Shown: positions 19,288-28,590, counted from the stretch's first letter. The stretch: 64,000 bases of DNA from Bacteroidales bacterium (GCA_016715075.1 JADKBK010000024.1:1-64000), one strand, 5' to 3'. Numbers and translations are program-made. The notes: generated by a model not told the origin, from the sequence alone.

Positions 19288-19600
19288 GAGGGTGTCTCAA
19301 AAGGGCACCCGTCTGTTTTTAGTTGATGTTCATTTGGCTTCGCCGAGCTCGCAGAAAGTAATGATGAGTAAAAAATTAATTAAGCGGTCTGCTCGGTTCT
19401 TTTGCTTCTCCAAAAGAGGGCCGAACGTTAAGAAATAGCATGAAAGGCTATTTTAGCGAGAAGCCAGCCTGCAGGGGTGGCAAAAGGAGCCCGGAAAAGA
19501 CAACCTCATCCTTTTTGTCGGCCCGCTGCGCAGGCCTTTATACGCCACCAAAAAGGATGAGGTTCACACCTTTTCCGGATTGCCCTCGCACCGTCTAAAG
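19288..19600. repeat. Chain of stem-loops, possible non-autonomous mobile element or structured RNA
   Basis: Three consecutive inverted repeats occur. First, an imperfect stem at 19393-19424 (TCGGTTCTTTTG against CAAAAGAGGGCCGA). Second, AATAGC/GCTATT at 19434-19439 and 19447-19452. Third, a long one with arms CCGGAAAAG (19491-19499) plus AACCTCATCCTTTTTG (19502-19517) facing CAAAAAGGATGAGGTT (19549-19564) plus CTTTTCCGG (19570-19578). The loop of the last (GGCCCGCTGCGCAGGCC) is itself GC-rich. A hairpin GGGTG/CACCC with a T-run starts the block at 19290. Confidence 0.6.
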
Positions 19601-19857
19601 AATTAGGTTATTACACCTAGTGAAAAGATGGGAGATGCCTCCCCTTACAAAAACTTCAGGTTATGTAACTACTGCAACTCACTTCCGGATATTTTAACGA
19701 CATTCAAAGCGTAGAAGATACCTGAGTTCTTGATTTCCTATGAAATGGTTGTGAAAATATAAACTTAGATCGGTGGCGAAATAGATTTCCCATCTCTGTA
19801 TGGACTGTGATTCCTGTTTAACATAATGCAGTCCCAGTGGTTGCACAAATCGATCTT

Positions 19858-19893
19858 AACAAAAACAAGGAAGCCACTATATATTAGCGGCTT
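19858..19893 (-). terminator. Intrinsic terminator downstream of tRNA-Arg
   Basis: On the minus strand AAGCCGC and GTGGCTT (plus 19887-19893 and 19871-19877) form a 7-bp stem including one G-U pair. It is followed by CCTTGTTTTTGTT. It lies 12 bases past the tRNA 3' end. Confidence 0.55.
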
Positions 19894-19905
19894 AACCTTT
19901 TAATT

Positions 19906-19981
19906 TGGTGATCCCGGGGCGACTCGAACGCCCAACCAACAGAACCGGAATCTGTCATTCTATCCATTGAACTACGGGACC
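19906..19981 (-). tRNA. tRNA-Arg (anticodon CCG)
   Basis: On the minus strand the gene starts GGTCCCG and ends CGGGATC-A-CCA. This gives a 7-bp acceptor stem with one G-U pair and an encoded CCA end. The anticodon stem ACAGA/TCTGT encloses the loop TTCCGGT with anticodon CCG, which reads the Arg codon CGG. The T arm is GGGCG-TTCGAGT-CGCCC. Length is 76 bases including CCA. A terminator follows. Confidence 0.95.
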
Positions 19982-20190
19982 AATTGCCATGCAAAAATAT
20001 AACCAAAAGCCCGGTTTTACAAGTAATTCTGAAAATTTAGCGGAACCACTCTCCTATTGCAGGAACGCATTTACGATATTTGCCAAAGTTTTTCTAATTT
20101 CGCAGACGCAATTTGGACGTATAAAAAGTTGGAAAAACGATAAAGAAAGGTGAAGAAAACTTAGGAGTATGACTGTAAAATACTTTTTAA

Positions 20191-20277
20191 CCACAAAGGA
20201 CGCAAAGGTTTCACAAAGGACGCAAAGTCATATCTATTCCAAAAATTTCTTTGCGTACTTTGCGCAAATACTTTGTG
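20191..20277. repeat. CACAAAGGACGCAAAG direct/inverted repeat element
   Basis: The 16-mer CACAAAGGACGCAAAG occurs twice in tandem (20192-20207 and 20212-20227). Inverted relatives follow: CTTTGCG at 20249-20255 and 20258-20264, and CTTTGTG at 20271-20277. Intergenic sequences of this kind (CACAAAGG...CTTTGTG) are, from memory, scattered in many Bacteroidota and other genomes as repetitive DNA of unknown function. Confidence 0.7.
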
Positions 20278-20309
20278 ACCTACTATATAACTCTTTGCAT
20301 TCATGGTCG

Positions 20310-20406
20310 AAAATTGATTTTCTTCGTTTACCCCGACCCCAGGGGGAGCGAAGAAAATCAATTTACTGCCGCCTAAGCGGCATGGGGTAAAGAAATTGAT
20401 TTTCGA
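20310..20406. repeat. Long inverted repeat with an extra arm copy
   Basis: AAATTGATTTTCTTCG at 20311-20326 is perfectly inverted at 20349-20364, with a 22-base loop containing CCCCGACCCCAGGGGG. A third partial copy of the left arm, GAAATTGATTTTCG, lies at 20392-20405. GCCGCCTAAGCGGC forms a further small hairpin between them. Confidence 0.7.
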
Positions 20407-20538
20407 GCGGCAGTTATGAGAGTTAATATTTTTGAAGTTCCTACTATTTTTTAGGTTGGGGACTTTGCGGTTAATCGGAATTAATATTTAAGACAGGCAC
20501 CAGACCTGTTTATAATGAATCATATATAGAAAGTAAAG

Positions 20539-23203
20539 ATGGACTACAATTTTCACGACATAGAAAAAAAGTGGCAGAAATACTGGGAAGAGAACAAAAC
20601 CTTCAAAACACCCGAAGACCTGACAAATCCCAAAAAATGCTATATCCTGGATATGTTTCCTTATCCATCCGGAGCAGGTTTGCACGTAGGCCATCCGGAG
20701 GGATATACAGCGACAGATATTTTCAGCAGGTATAAGAGGATGAAGGGATTCAATGTACTCCACCCGATGGGTTGGGACGCATTTGGTCTTCCCGCTGAAC
20801 AATACGCTATTCAGACAGGCACACATCCTTCAATTACAACAAGGAACAACTGCGACACCTTCAGACGACAGATCAAAGAGCTGGGGTTAAGCTATGACTG
20901 GGACAAAGAGATTAACACTACCGATCCCGGCTATTTCAAATGGACACAATGGATCTTCATCCATCTCTATAATACATGGTTTGATGATAAGCTCCAGAAA
21001 GGCAGACCGATTTCGGAACTGCCCGTTCCTGAAAACATATCAAAACTGGGAAAGAAGGAGACTGTTAAATTTATCGATTCAAAAAGACTCGCATATTACG
21101 ACAACGCACAGGTGTGGTGGTGCCCCAGCTGCAGGATAGTGTGCGCCAACGAGGAGGTGCTCACTGACGGATCACATGAGAAATGTGGTAACAGGGTTGA
21201 GAAGAAAAATCTTAAACAGTGGATGCTCAGGATCCAGCTCTATGCCGAAAGACTGCTGAAGGGCATTGATAACCTTGAATGGCCGGAAGGGATCAAGGAT
21301 ATGCAGAGAAACTGGATAGGCCGGTCGACAGGTGCAGAGGTTGATTTCAGACTCGACGGACTGAACGAAAAAGTCAGGGTCTTTACAACACGTCCTGATA
21401 CACTTTTCGGCGCAACTTATATGGTTCTTGCTCCGGAACATCCCCTGACCGGCATTATTACCACTGAGGAATATAAGGCAAGCGTGGATGAATATATCAG
21501 AGCCACTTCGCTTAAATCCGATCTTGACAGAACTGATCTTTCAAAGGATAAAACCGGAGCTTTCACCGGCAGATATGCAATTAATCCGGTTAACAATAAG
21601 AAAATACCTGTCTGGATTGCAGACTATGTTCTCACAGGGTATGGTACCGGTGCTATAATGGCAGTTCCCGCACACGATACAAGGGACTTCGAATTTGCCA
21701 CGAAATTCAAACTCCCGATAATATGTATTCAGGATCCTGATGTCAAAGACCCTGAGCAGCGGTCAAGAATCCTCAAAGCAGAAGAGTGCTGGACCGAAGA
21801 CGGTAAATATATCAATTCATCGGATAAATCAACGGGCATTGATATAAACGGGTTGAATAAGGAATCCGGCATATCACAAATAACCAAATGGCTTGAGTCT
21901 GAAAAACTGGGAAGTGCAAAGATCAATTATAAACTGCGTGACTGGCTTTTCAGCAGGCAGAGATACTGGGGTGAACCATTTCCTGTTATTCACTGGGAAG
22001 ACGGGGAAATAAGCCTTCTTGATGAAGCAGATCTGCCCCTTGAACTGCCCGGAGCTTGAAAAATATCTTCCGGGAGAATCAGGAGAGTCTCCTCTTTCAA
22101 ATTCTGATGAATGGCTTAGCGTTACAGATAAAAACGGCAGGAAAGGAAGAAGAGAAACCAATACTATGCCTCAGTGGGCAGGATCATGCTGGTATTATCT
22201 CAGGTTCATAGATCCGAAAAATGACGAAATGATATTTGATCAGGCTAAGGAAAATTACTGGATGCCTGTAGATCTGTATATCGGAGGCGCTGAGCACGCT
22301 GTTCTGCACCTTCTCTACAGCCGTTTCTGGCATAAGGTATTATTTGATCTTGGAATAGTATCTACAGACGAACCATACAGAAGGCTCTTCAACCAGGGGA
22401 TGATACTTGCTTTTGCCTATGAAACGGAATCAGGGGCCAAAGTATCGGGTGAGTATGTTGAAGAACGCGACGGTAAATACTATCATAAAGAGACAAATGC
22501 AGAACTCAGGCAGATAGTTGCAAAGATGTCAAAATCACTGAAAAATGTGGTAAATCCTGATGATGTTGTCTCAAAATACGGGGCAGACTCATTGCGACTT
22601 TATGAGATGTTTATGGGCCCGCTGGATGTCACTAAGCCATGGGATGATAAAGGGGTCAAGGGTGTTTTCGGATTTCTTGGCAGGGCTTTCAGGTTCTTAT
22701 CAAATCCTGAAAACATTGTTACCGGGGAAGAGGATCCCGAGATTCTTAAAGGGCTTCATCAGACAATAAAAAAAGTGGAGGGAGATATTGAAAACCTCAG
22801 GTTCAATACTGCAATATCGGCCATGATGATCTTCCTTAACCTCGCAACTAAAAAAGGGAAAGTGACCTCTCAGACGGGGACCACCTTTATAAGTGTACTC
22901 TCTCCTTTTGCACCACATATGGCTGAGGAATTATGGAGGTTATCGGGAAAGGTTGATTCACTCGCTTACGAACCATGGCCGGAGTTCAATGAAGAGTTCC
23001 TTAAAGAGGATAATTTTAATTACCCTGTATCATTCAACGGAAAGATGAGATTCAATATCGAGCTCCCCGTTGACATGCCAAAGGAAGAGATAATCAGAAT
23101 TGTTCTGGCTGATGAACGGGCACAGAAATGGCTTGGCAACAACCCGCCATCAAATATAATAGTTGTTCCTAACCGGATAGTTAATATAGTGGTTAAGAAC
23201 TAA
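20539..23203 (+). CDS. leuS: Leucyl-tRNA synthetase, split by an apparent one-base frameshift
   Basis: Class I LeuRS charges tRNA-Leu. The first frame (20539-22059) has the HIGH motif as HVGH (residues 49-52) in PYPSGAGLHVGHPEGY, the catalytic-domain GWDAFGLPAEQYA, and the editing domain (TTRPDTLFGATYMVLAPEH). The second frame, entered by about 22053, continues ELEKYLPGESGESPL and carries AGSCWYYLRF and KMSKSLKN (22523-22546). The tRNA-binding C-terminal part ends at 23203. Family sequence demands LPLELP-ELEKYL, but the DNA has one extra base in CCCGGAG (22048-22054), which shifts the frame and gives a stop at 22057-22059. With one base removed the protein would be about 887 residues, close to the family length. 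As the gene is essential and no second copy is visible, a sequencing error is the simplest reading. Confidence 0.92.
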
Positions 23204-23259
23204 ATAAGTCTCCATAATTGATGGCTGTAATAACACAAATTAAAAATATTAAAATCTTA

Positions 23260-24531
23260 ATGTCATTTAAAAATCTACTTTATAATATAAAGCTCTTCCG
23301 GGCTGATCAAATAATAATATGTATTCTGTTTCTTACTCTTTATTCATGCAGGAATACCGGGAATACACATCCGGAACCGGTTGTAATGAGTGCAGATACT
23401 ACTGCAGCGAAGGATACTGCTCCCCGTGAATTTCTTTACGGAATTCCGGTTGATTCATTTAATCAGGTAGCAGGCCGGATAAAACCTAACGGATTCCTTT
23501 CAGATATTCTTATGAAGCATGGAGTAAGCATGACAGATATCGACATGGCTTTAAAGAATTCAAGGAGTGTATTTGATGTGAGAAGTGTACGCTCGGGGAA
23601 TAATTATATTGTCCTGTGCGACAGGGACAGTACTGCAAGGGCAAGGTATCTCGTTTATGAACATGATCCCACAACCTGTTACATCTTTAGTTTCAATGAC
23701 TCTCTGAATATTACACCCTACAAGAAGCAGATAAAGCGGACTATAAAATATGCATCAGGAACCATTGAAAGTTCCATGTGGGACGCTATGATCGGCGGAG
23801 GTCTTCACCCTTCACTGGCAATTAGCCTGTCTGAGATCTTTGCCTGGACAGTTGATTTTTTCGGTTTGCAGAAAGGAGATGGCTTCAAGGTGATATATGA
23901 AGAGTTGTACATCGATGATAAATTGCTGAGCACAGGAAAAATTTATGCAGCCCAGTTCAGCAGAACGGGATCTGTTGTGACTGCCATCCCTTTTATCCAG
24001 GACAGCACAGAATCATATTTTGATGTAGACGGGGGAAGCCTGAGGAAAGCATTTCTTAAAGCTCCTCTTCAATTTTCAAGGATCAGCTCCCGGTTCTCAT
24101 CAAGCAGGTTGCATCCCATACTCCGGATTAGAAGGCCTCATTTCGGAGTCGACTATGCTGCCCCAATTGGAACACCCGTGCATGCTATCGGTGACGGGAG
24201 GGTCACTTCAATGACTATCGAAAGTGGTTCAGGCAGAATGGTAAAGATCCAGCACAACAGCGTTTACGCAACAGCTTATCTACACCTCAGCAGGTTTGGA
24301 GATGGTATTTCAGCCGGGGCACATGTCAAACAGGGAGACATCATCGGCTTTGTCGGCAGCAGCGGATTGTCAACAGGACCTCATCTTGACTTCAGGTTCT
24401 ATATGAACGGATCACCCGTAGATCCTCTCAAGGTGGATGCTCCTTCCGTTGAGCCGATCTCAGAGGAGAACAGGGAAAAGTTTGAAAAATGCAGGCTGGT
24501 GACACTCAGTCTTCTGGAAACAATTAACTGA
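23260..24531 (+). CDS. M23-family peptidoglycan endopeptidase lipoprotein
   Basis: The start is set at ATG 23260 because it gives a short lipoprotein signal peptide ending LFLTLYSC; ATG 23221 is possible and longer. The protein then has a LysM/OapA-like middle region (residues ~60-230) and a C-terminal LytM/M23 domain: RRPHFGVDYAAPIGTPV with the HxxxD zinc pair, AYLHLSRF, and STGPHLDFRFYMNG. In classic M23 enzymes the last motif is HxH; here it is HxD, a variant I recall as common in Bacteroidota, so activity is likely but not certain. Role: cleavage of peptide cross-links in the cell wall. Its 3' end overlaps convergent purN by 8 bases. Confidence 0.8.
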   Translation: MSFKNLLYNIKLFRADQIIICILFLTLYSCRNTGNTHPEPVVMSADTTAAKDTAPREFLYGIPVDSFNQVAGRIKPNGFLSDILMKHGVSMTDIDMALKNSRSVFDVRSVRSGNNYIVLCDRDSTARARYLVYEHDPTTCYIFSFNDSLNITPYKKQIKRTIKYASGTIESSMWDAMIGGGLHPSLAISLSEIFAWTVDFFGLQKGDGFKVIYEELYIDDKLLSTGKIYAAQFSRTGSVVTAIPFIQDSTESYFDVDGGSLRKAFLKAPLQFSRISSRFSSSRLHPILRIRRPHFGVDYAAPIGTPVHAIGDGRVTSMTIESGSGRMVKIQHNSVYATAYLHLSRFGDGISAGAHVKQGDIIGFVGSSGLSTGPHLDFRFYMNGSPVDPLKVDAPSVEPISEENREKFEKCRLVTLSLLETIN

Positions 24532-25105
24532 TATCAGGCAATTTAAGCACTAGTTCTTCTGTAATCCTGGGGAAATGCTCATATTCAAGCGCATGAACCT
24601 TCTGAGCCAGTGATTCAGGTGTTTCACCCTGATCAACTTTGCACCTGGCCTGAAAGATGACATCACCCTCATCATACAGATTATTAACGTAATGGATAGT
24701 AATTCCGGATTCCTGATCATTATTGGCAATCACTGACCTGTGAACGACATCCCCGTACATTCCTTTTCCTCCGTATGCAGGCAGCAGTGCAGGGTGTATA
24801 TTTATTATCCTGCCGTGGTACTTATCTATAATGTTTCCGGGAATCAACCATAAAAATCCCGCCAGTACAATAAACTCAATTTCATATAAGTTCAGATAAT
24901 CTGATACTACCCCTGAATCATAAAAATCCTTATGGTCGAAAAATACGGCAGGAATGTTAAGTGCTTCTGCCCTTTTAAGTACCAAAGCCTGACGCTTATT
25001 TGAGAGCACTAATCTTACTTTAGCGCTGTTTTTGTTCGAAAAGTATCTAATTAAATTTTCTGCATTGGTCCCGGAACCAGAGGCAAAAATCGCTATATTC
25101 CTCAT
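24524..25105 (-). CDS. purN: Phosphoribosylglycinamide formyltransferase
   Basis: This 193-residue enzyme of purine synthesis transfers a formyl group from 10-formyl-THF to GAR. The N-terminal GSGTNAENLI matches the phosphate-binding loop. The catalytic signature NIHPALLPAYGGKGMYG holds the Asn and His of the active site, and DEGDVIFQ supplies the Asp loop. The length is typical of the bacterial enzyme. It is transcribed away from acpP with a 181-bp shared upstream region and converges with the M23 peptidase gene. Confidence 0.93.
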   Translation of the reverse strand: MRNIAIFASGSGTNAENLIRYFSNKNSAKVRLVLSNKRQALVLKRAEALNIPAVFFDHKDFYDSGVVSDYLNLYEIEFIVLAGFLWLIPGNIIDKYHGRIINIHPALLPAYGGKGMYGDVVHRSVIANNDQESGITIHYVNNLYDEGDVIFQARCKVDQGETPESLAQKVHALEYEHFPRITEELVLKLPDIS

Positions 25106-25216
25106 ATATTGACAATTAGCTAAATCACTAAATATGCCTAAAATATATTAAAACAACTTTATTTTTCTAATTATCAATGCATTAAACAGTAGCATGAATA
25201 AAAAAACATCAAATCT

Positions 25217-25248
25217 CTTGAAAAATAAAGTACAAATATATTTCTTTG
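25217..25248 (+). promoter_or_regulatory. Promoter candidate for acpP-fabF-rnc
   Basis: CTTG at 25217-25220 is followed after 20 bases by TTTCTTTG at 25241-25248, a seven-of-eight match to TAnnTTTG. The expected transcription start is near 25255, about 32 bases before ATG 25287. Confidence 0.45.
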
Positions 25249-25286
25249 CAAGGTTCAAAAATTAATATTAATTAAAATTTATTATT

Positions 25287-25523
25287 ATGTCGGACATTGC
25301 CACGAGAGTAAAGGAAATTATAGTTGACAAACTTGGAGTAGATGAATCTGAAGTAACTCCTGAAGCCAGCTTCACGAATGATTTGGGTGCAGATTCACTC
25401 GACACAGTTGAATTAATTATGGAGTTTGAGAAAGAATTCAATATCGGAATTCCTGACGATCAGGCTGAAACCATCGGTACAGTTGGTGATGCTATCAAGT
25501 ACATTGAGGAAAATGCAAAATAG
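25287..25523 (+). CDS. acpP: Acyl carrier protein
   Basis: This 78-residue acidic protein has the 4'-phosphopantetheine attachment motif GADSLDTVELIMEFE; the serine is the modified residue. Length and the C-terminal GDAIKYIEENAK fit ACP. It carries growing acyl chains for fatty-acid and lipid A synthesis. It sits 23 bases upstream of fabF, the usual acpP-fabF arrangement. The same window encodes the acyltransferases LpxA and LpxD that use acyl-ACP. Confidence 0.97.
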   Translation: MSDIATRVKEIIVDKLGVDESEVTPEASFTNDLGADSLDTVELIMEFEKEFNIGIPDDQAETIGTVGDAIKYIEENAK

Positions 25524-25546
25524 TTTGCATTTTTAAAAGCCAATTT

Positions 25547-26794
25547 ATGAGAAGAGTTGTAGTTACAGGCATTGGAGCACTAACTCCACTAGGTAATAAT
25601 TTGCATGAATTCTGGGATGGACTGGTAAATGGGGTCAGTGGTGCGAATATGATCACACGTTTTGATACAGAAAAGTTCAAGACTAAATTTGCCTGCGAAT
25701 TAAAGAACTATGACTCTGCCAATTATTTTGACAGAAAAGAGGCCAATAAACTGGATTCATATGCTCAGTATGCCTTAATTACCACACAGGAGGCAATAAC
25801 TGATTCAGGTATTAATCTGGAGAAAGTCGACAAAGACAGGGTTGGAGTAATCTGGGCCTCAGGTATCGGAGGCCTCGACACCTTTTTTCAGGCAATAAAG
25901 GGCCATGTCCTGGGAGACGGGACACCCCGGTTCAGTCCGTTCTTTATTCCCAAAATGATCGGAGATATTGCAGCAGGAGTTATATCTATTAAATACGGTT
26001 TCAGAGGGCCGAATTTTGGGACCGTATCGGCATGTGCATCATCCACAAATGCCATTATTGATGCTATAAACTATATCCGCTGGGGAAAAGCTGACATTTT
26101 TGTTACAGGAGGTTCAGAAGCCTGTGTCAATGAACCCGGGATCGGAGGTTTCAATGCATTGCAGGCGCTTTCCACAAACAATGAGGAATTTAAAACTGCA
26201 TCCAGGCCATTTGATAAAACCAGGGATGGATTTGTACTTGGTGAAGGCGCTGGATCACTTATTGTTGAAGAGTATGAACATGCAAAAGCAAGAGGTGCCA
26301 GAATCTATGCTGAACTGGTTGGCACCGGACTGACTGCTGATGCTTATCATATGACAGCACCTCATCCGGAAGGACTCGGAGCAAGGAATGTAATGAGGCT
26401 TGCCATTGAGGATGCAGGTCTAACGATAGCCGATATTGATTATATTAACGTGCACGGGACAGCTACTCCGCTAGGCGATATTTCTGAAACAAAAGCCATT
26501 ACAGAGGTATTCGGTGATCAGGCTTACAAACTTAACATCAGCTCAACAAAATCCATGACAGGCCATCTTCTTGGCGCCGCTGGCGCTGTTGAAGCCATTG
26601 CAGCTATCATGTCTGTTGTTCATGATATTGTGCCTCCTACGATTAATTTTAAGGTTCCTGACCCTGATATTGACCAGAATCTGAACCTTACTCTTAATAA
26701 ATCACAGAAAAGAAAAGTCAATGCTGCCATGAGCAACACATTCGGCTTTGGAGGTCATAATGCTTCTGTGGTAATCAAAAAATTCGAATCTTAG
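25547..26794 (+). CDS. fabF: Beta-ketoacyl-ACP synthase II
   Basis: This 415-residue condensing enzyme begins RRVVVTGIGALTPLGNN. The active-site cysteine lies in VSACASSTNAIIDAI, and the two histidines in NVHGTATPLGD and KSMTGHLLGAAGAVE complete the Cys-His-His triad. The C-terminal GFGGHNASVV is also typical. It elongates acyl-ACP by two carbons from malonyl-ACP. Its stop TAG shares one base with the GTG start of rnc. Confidence 0.97.
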   Translation: MRRVVVTGIGALTPLGNNLHEFWDGLVNGVSGANMITRFDTEKFKTKFACELKNYDSANYFDRKEANKLDSYAQYALITTQEAITDSGINLEKVDKDRVGVIWASGIGGLDTFFQAIKGHVLGDGTPRFSPFFIPKMIGDIAAGVISIKYGFRGPNFGTVSACASSTNAIIDAINYIRWGKADIFVTGGSEACVNEPGIGGFNALQALSTNNEEFKTASRPFDKTRDGFVLGEGAGSLIVEEYEHAKARGARIYAELVGTGLTADAYHMTAPHPEGLGARNVMRLAIEDAGLTIADIDYINVHGTATPLGDISETKAITEVFGDQAYKLNISSTKSMTGHLLGAAGAVEAIAAIMSVVHDIVPPTINFKVPDPDIDQNLNLTLNKSQKRKVNAAMSNTFGFGGHNASVVIKKFES

Positions 26795-27534
26795 TGTCAT
26801 TATTCGGTAGAAGAATTAATGGTACTTACATATTGCCAAAACGGGAATTCAGTTCCCGTTTAAAGAAAATATTGGGATTCAAGCCCGGTAATCTCAAATT
26901 ATATGAGATCGCCTTCATACACCGGTCAGCGACCTTTACAATGCCTGATGGCAAAAAGGTTAACAATGAAAGGCTTGAATATCTCGGGGATGCAGTGCTC
27001 GATGCAATCCTATCAGATTACCTTTTTGAGAAATTCCCTGATGCTACCGAAGGCTTTATGACCAAAATACGATCACGAATGGTCAACAGGGAAATATTAA
27101 ATCAGCTCGCTGTTTCAATGGGTATTAATAACATACTCATCAGCAATATTAGTTCGGTACAACCCACCAAAAATCTTTATGGCGATGCCCTGGAGGCATT
27201 GATTGGATCAGTTTTCCTTGATAAAGGCTTCAAAAAGACAAAAAAGCTTTTCATCCGGAATGTTCTGAATAAATATCTTAATCTTGAGGTAATAATAAAT
27301 ACAGATACGGATTATAAAAGCCTTGTTTTTGAATGGGTTCAGAAGCATAAATCCAGTCTCATCTTCACGTATAATGAAGAGTATGATTTTAACCATAAAA
27401 AATCTGTCTTCTCCACTACCCTGATAATTGATAAGGAAGAGATGGGCGAAGGGCATGGATCATCAAAAAAAGAGGCGGAACAGGAAGCAGCCAGTCAGGC
27501 ATGGAAGAGGCTTAAAGATAATTACGGAGGTTAA
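26794..27534 (+). CDS. rnc: Ribonuclease III
   Basis: The GTG start at 26794 overlaps the fabF stop by one base. This 246-residue protein carries the RNase III signature NERLEYLGDAVLDAILSDYL, in which the acidic residues bind the catalytic magnesium, and a second acidic motif DALEALIGSVFLD. A C-terminal double-stranded RNA-binding domain (YKSLVFEWVQKHKSSLIF to SKKEAEQEAASQAWKRL) completes the usual architecture. It processes rRNA precursors and other structured RNAs. The fabF-rnc order is common in Bacteroidota. Confidence 0.95.
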   Translation: MSLFGRRINGTYILPKREFSSRLKKILGFKPGNLKLYEIAFIHRSATFTMPDGKKVNNERLEYLGDAVLDAILSDYLFEKFPDATEGFMTKIRSRMVNREILNQLAVSMGINNILISNISSVQPTKNLYGDALEALIGSVFLDKGFKKTKKLFIRNVLNKYLNLEVIINTDTDYKSLVFEWVQKHKSSLIFTYNEEYDFNHKKSVFSTTLIIDKEEMGEGHGSSKKEAEQEAASQAWKRLKDNYGG

Positions 27535-27584
27535 TGAATAGTGTCCCGTTTTTTTCATAACTTTATCACCCCTACTGATAAAAG

Positions 27585-28025
27585 ATGAAGATAACGCGAA
27601 AAGTAACACGGGTAAAGCTTCAGATTGACCAGAAAGATGACTATGTCCTGCTTGGACTCGTTTCATCTGAACCCGACTATAAACTTTCGCTCACCCTAAA
27701 TAAAAAATTCGGTATTTCGCTGAAGAACACTACTCCTGCAACCGTAGAAGGAGATAACGGATCAGAACTTTTGTTCAGCCGTTTCTCTGATAACCGGGAA
27801 TCTCCAGACAGGGTATTCAACCTTATTTCAAACAGGTCAGGCAAACAATTCCTTATCAGGAAACTCAAAAACATTGACTACATTTTACACCTTCACGATC
27901 CTGATAAAATAAATAATATAAGTCAGATAACTTTAAATCTCCGGGAAATTACAAGCATTACAGCAGTTTTCAATATTGATATTGATTCAATCAAAGATAA
28001 AAATCTACATTTTGTAATCCAATAG
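27585..28025 (+). CDS. IPExxxVDY-type small protein
   Basis: This 146-residue soluble protein lies directly after rnc, where Bacteroidota usually encode an IPExxxVDY family protein. The start MKITRKVTRVKLQ, the segment YVLLGLVSSEPDYKLSLTLNK, and LIRKLKNIDYILHLHDPD (the position of the family's VDY-like end motif) fit that family. The VDY motif is here IDY. The biochemical role is unknown. It starts 50 bases after the rnc stop and ends 3 bases before the next gene. Confidence 0.65.
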   Translation: MKITRKVTRVKLQIDQKDDYVLLGLVSSEPDYKLSLTLNKKFGISLKNTTPATVEGDNGSELLFSRFSDNRESPDRVFNLISNRSGKQFLIRKLKNIDYILHLHDPDKINNISQITLNLREITSITAVFNIDIDSIKDKNLHFVIQ

Positions 28026-28028
28026 AGT

Positions 28029-28532
28029 ATGGAAAACTTACATTTAAACCTTTCTGAAGAGGAGTTCTCAAAAGGAAGAAAGTTACTTCTCTGGGGCTTT
28101 TCAACAATGTTTTTTTTGGCAGGTGTATACGTCCTGATCACCAACATCGTATTCGGACATAAAAGCATCCCTCTGTTCATATCATTGATCACCTTCGGCA
28201 TCAGTCTTTTTGTTGGAGCTATTGCTGTGTTCGCATCAATCAGCAGAAAAGATCTTTTCTTTACCGTGAATGATGAAAAGATAGAATACAGGTTCGGTGT
28301 TTTCAATCCTAAGATACAATCATTTAAATGGATTGATATAAAAGAGCTTATTATGCCTCCCAAGCAGAAGAAGGTGATTCTTCACATGAATGGAGGCTCC
28401 TCTTTTCTTATAAACCTTAACTGGCTTGAGAAGAAAAAATCAGCTGCTGTCAGAAAGCAGATCTATATTGCGGCAAAAGAGAAGAATATTAAGGTTATTA
28501 AGGTAACAAACCTTCCGAATAAGACCCGGTAA
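28029..28532 (+). CDS. Two-helix membrane protein with PH-like domain
   Basis: This 167-residue protein has a cytosolic N-terminus and two membrane helices (LLLWGFSTMFFLAGVYVLI and SIPLFISLITFGISLFVGAI). A beta-rich C-terminal domain follows (DLFFTVNDEKIEYRFGVF, FKWIDIKELIMPPKQKKVIL) that reads like the bacterial PH (DUF304-type) fold. I cannot name a specific family. It follows the IPExxxVDY gene by 3 bases and is followed by a strong terminator at 28591-28633, so it ends the transcript. Confidence 0.5.
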   Translation: MENLHLNLSEEEFSKGRKLLLWGFSTMFFLAGVYVLITNIVFGHKSIPLFISLITFGISLFVGAIAVFASISRKDLFFTVNDEKIEYRFGVFNPKIQSFKWIDIKELIMPPKQKKVILHMNGGSSFLINLNWLEKKKSAAVRKQIYIAAKEKNIKVIKVTNLPNKTR

Positions 28533-28590
28533 ATCAGATTCATTAACTCTGCAGGTGCATATTTAGAAGGATATTCCTTAAGTTGATATA

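Larger units (their letters stand above)
19158..19905. other. 748-bp repeat-rich spacer
   Basis: There is no credible gene. The stretch from about 19288 to 19600 is much more GC-rich and structured than its surroundings (see the stem-loop entry). It starts with GAGGGTGTCTCAAAAGGG, which resembles insertion-sequence termini I have seen, but no transposase remains. A minus-strand terminator for the tRNA lies at 19858-19893. Confidence 0.5.
19982..20538. other. 557-bp spacer between tRNA-Arg and leuS
   Basis: This spacer holds two separate repeat clusters (20191-20277 and 20310-20406). The only open frames in it are products of the repeats and have no protein-like composition. I see no well-matched promoter for leuS; ATG 20539 follows an AT-rich stretch (TATAATGAATCATATATAG). 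Confidence 0.5.

Noticed and set aside
20079..20102. Promoter for leuS (TTTG and TAATTTCG)
   Set aside because: The spacer is only about 12 bases, far below the 19-21 expected, and the site is over 430 bp from the start codon.
20169..20390. Open frame of 73 codons before leuS
   Set aside because: It lies in repeat DNA and reads through the inverted repeats; no protein-like composition.
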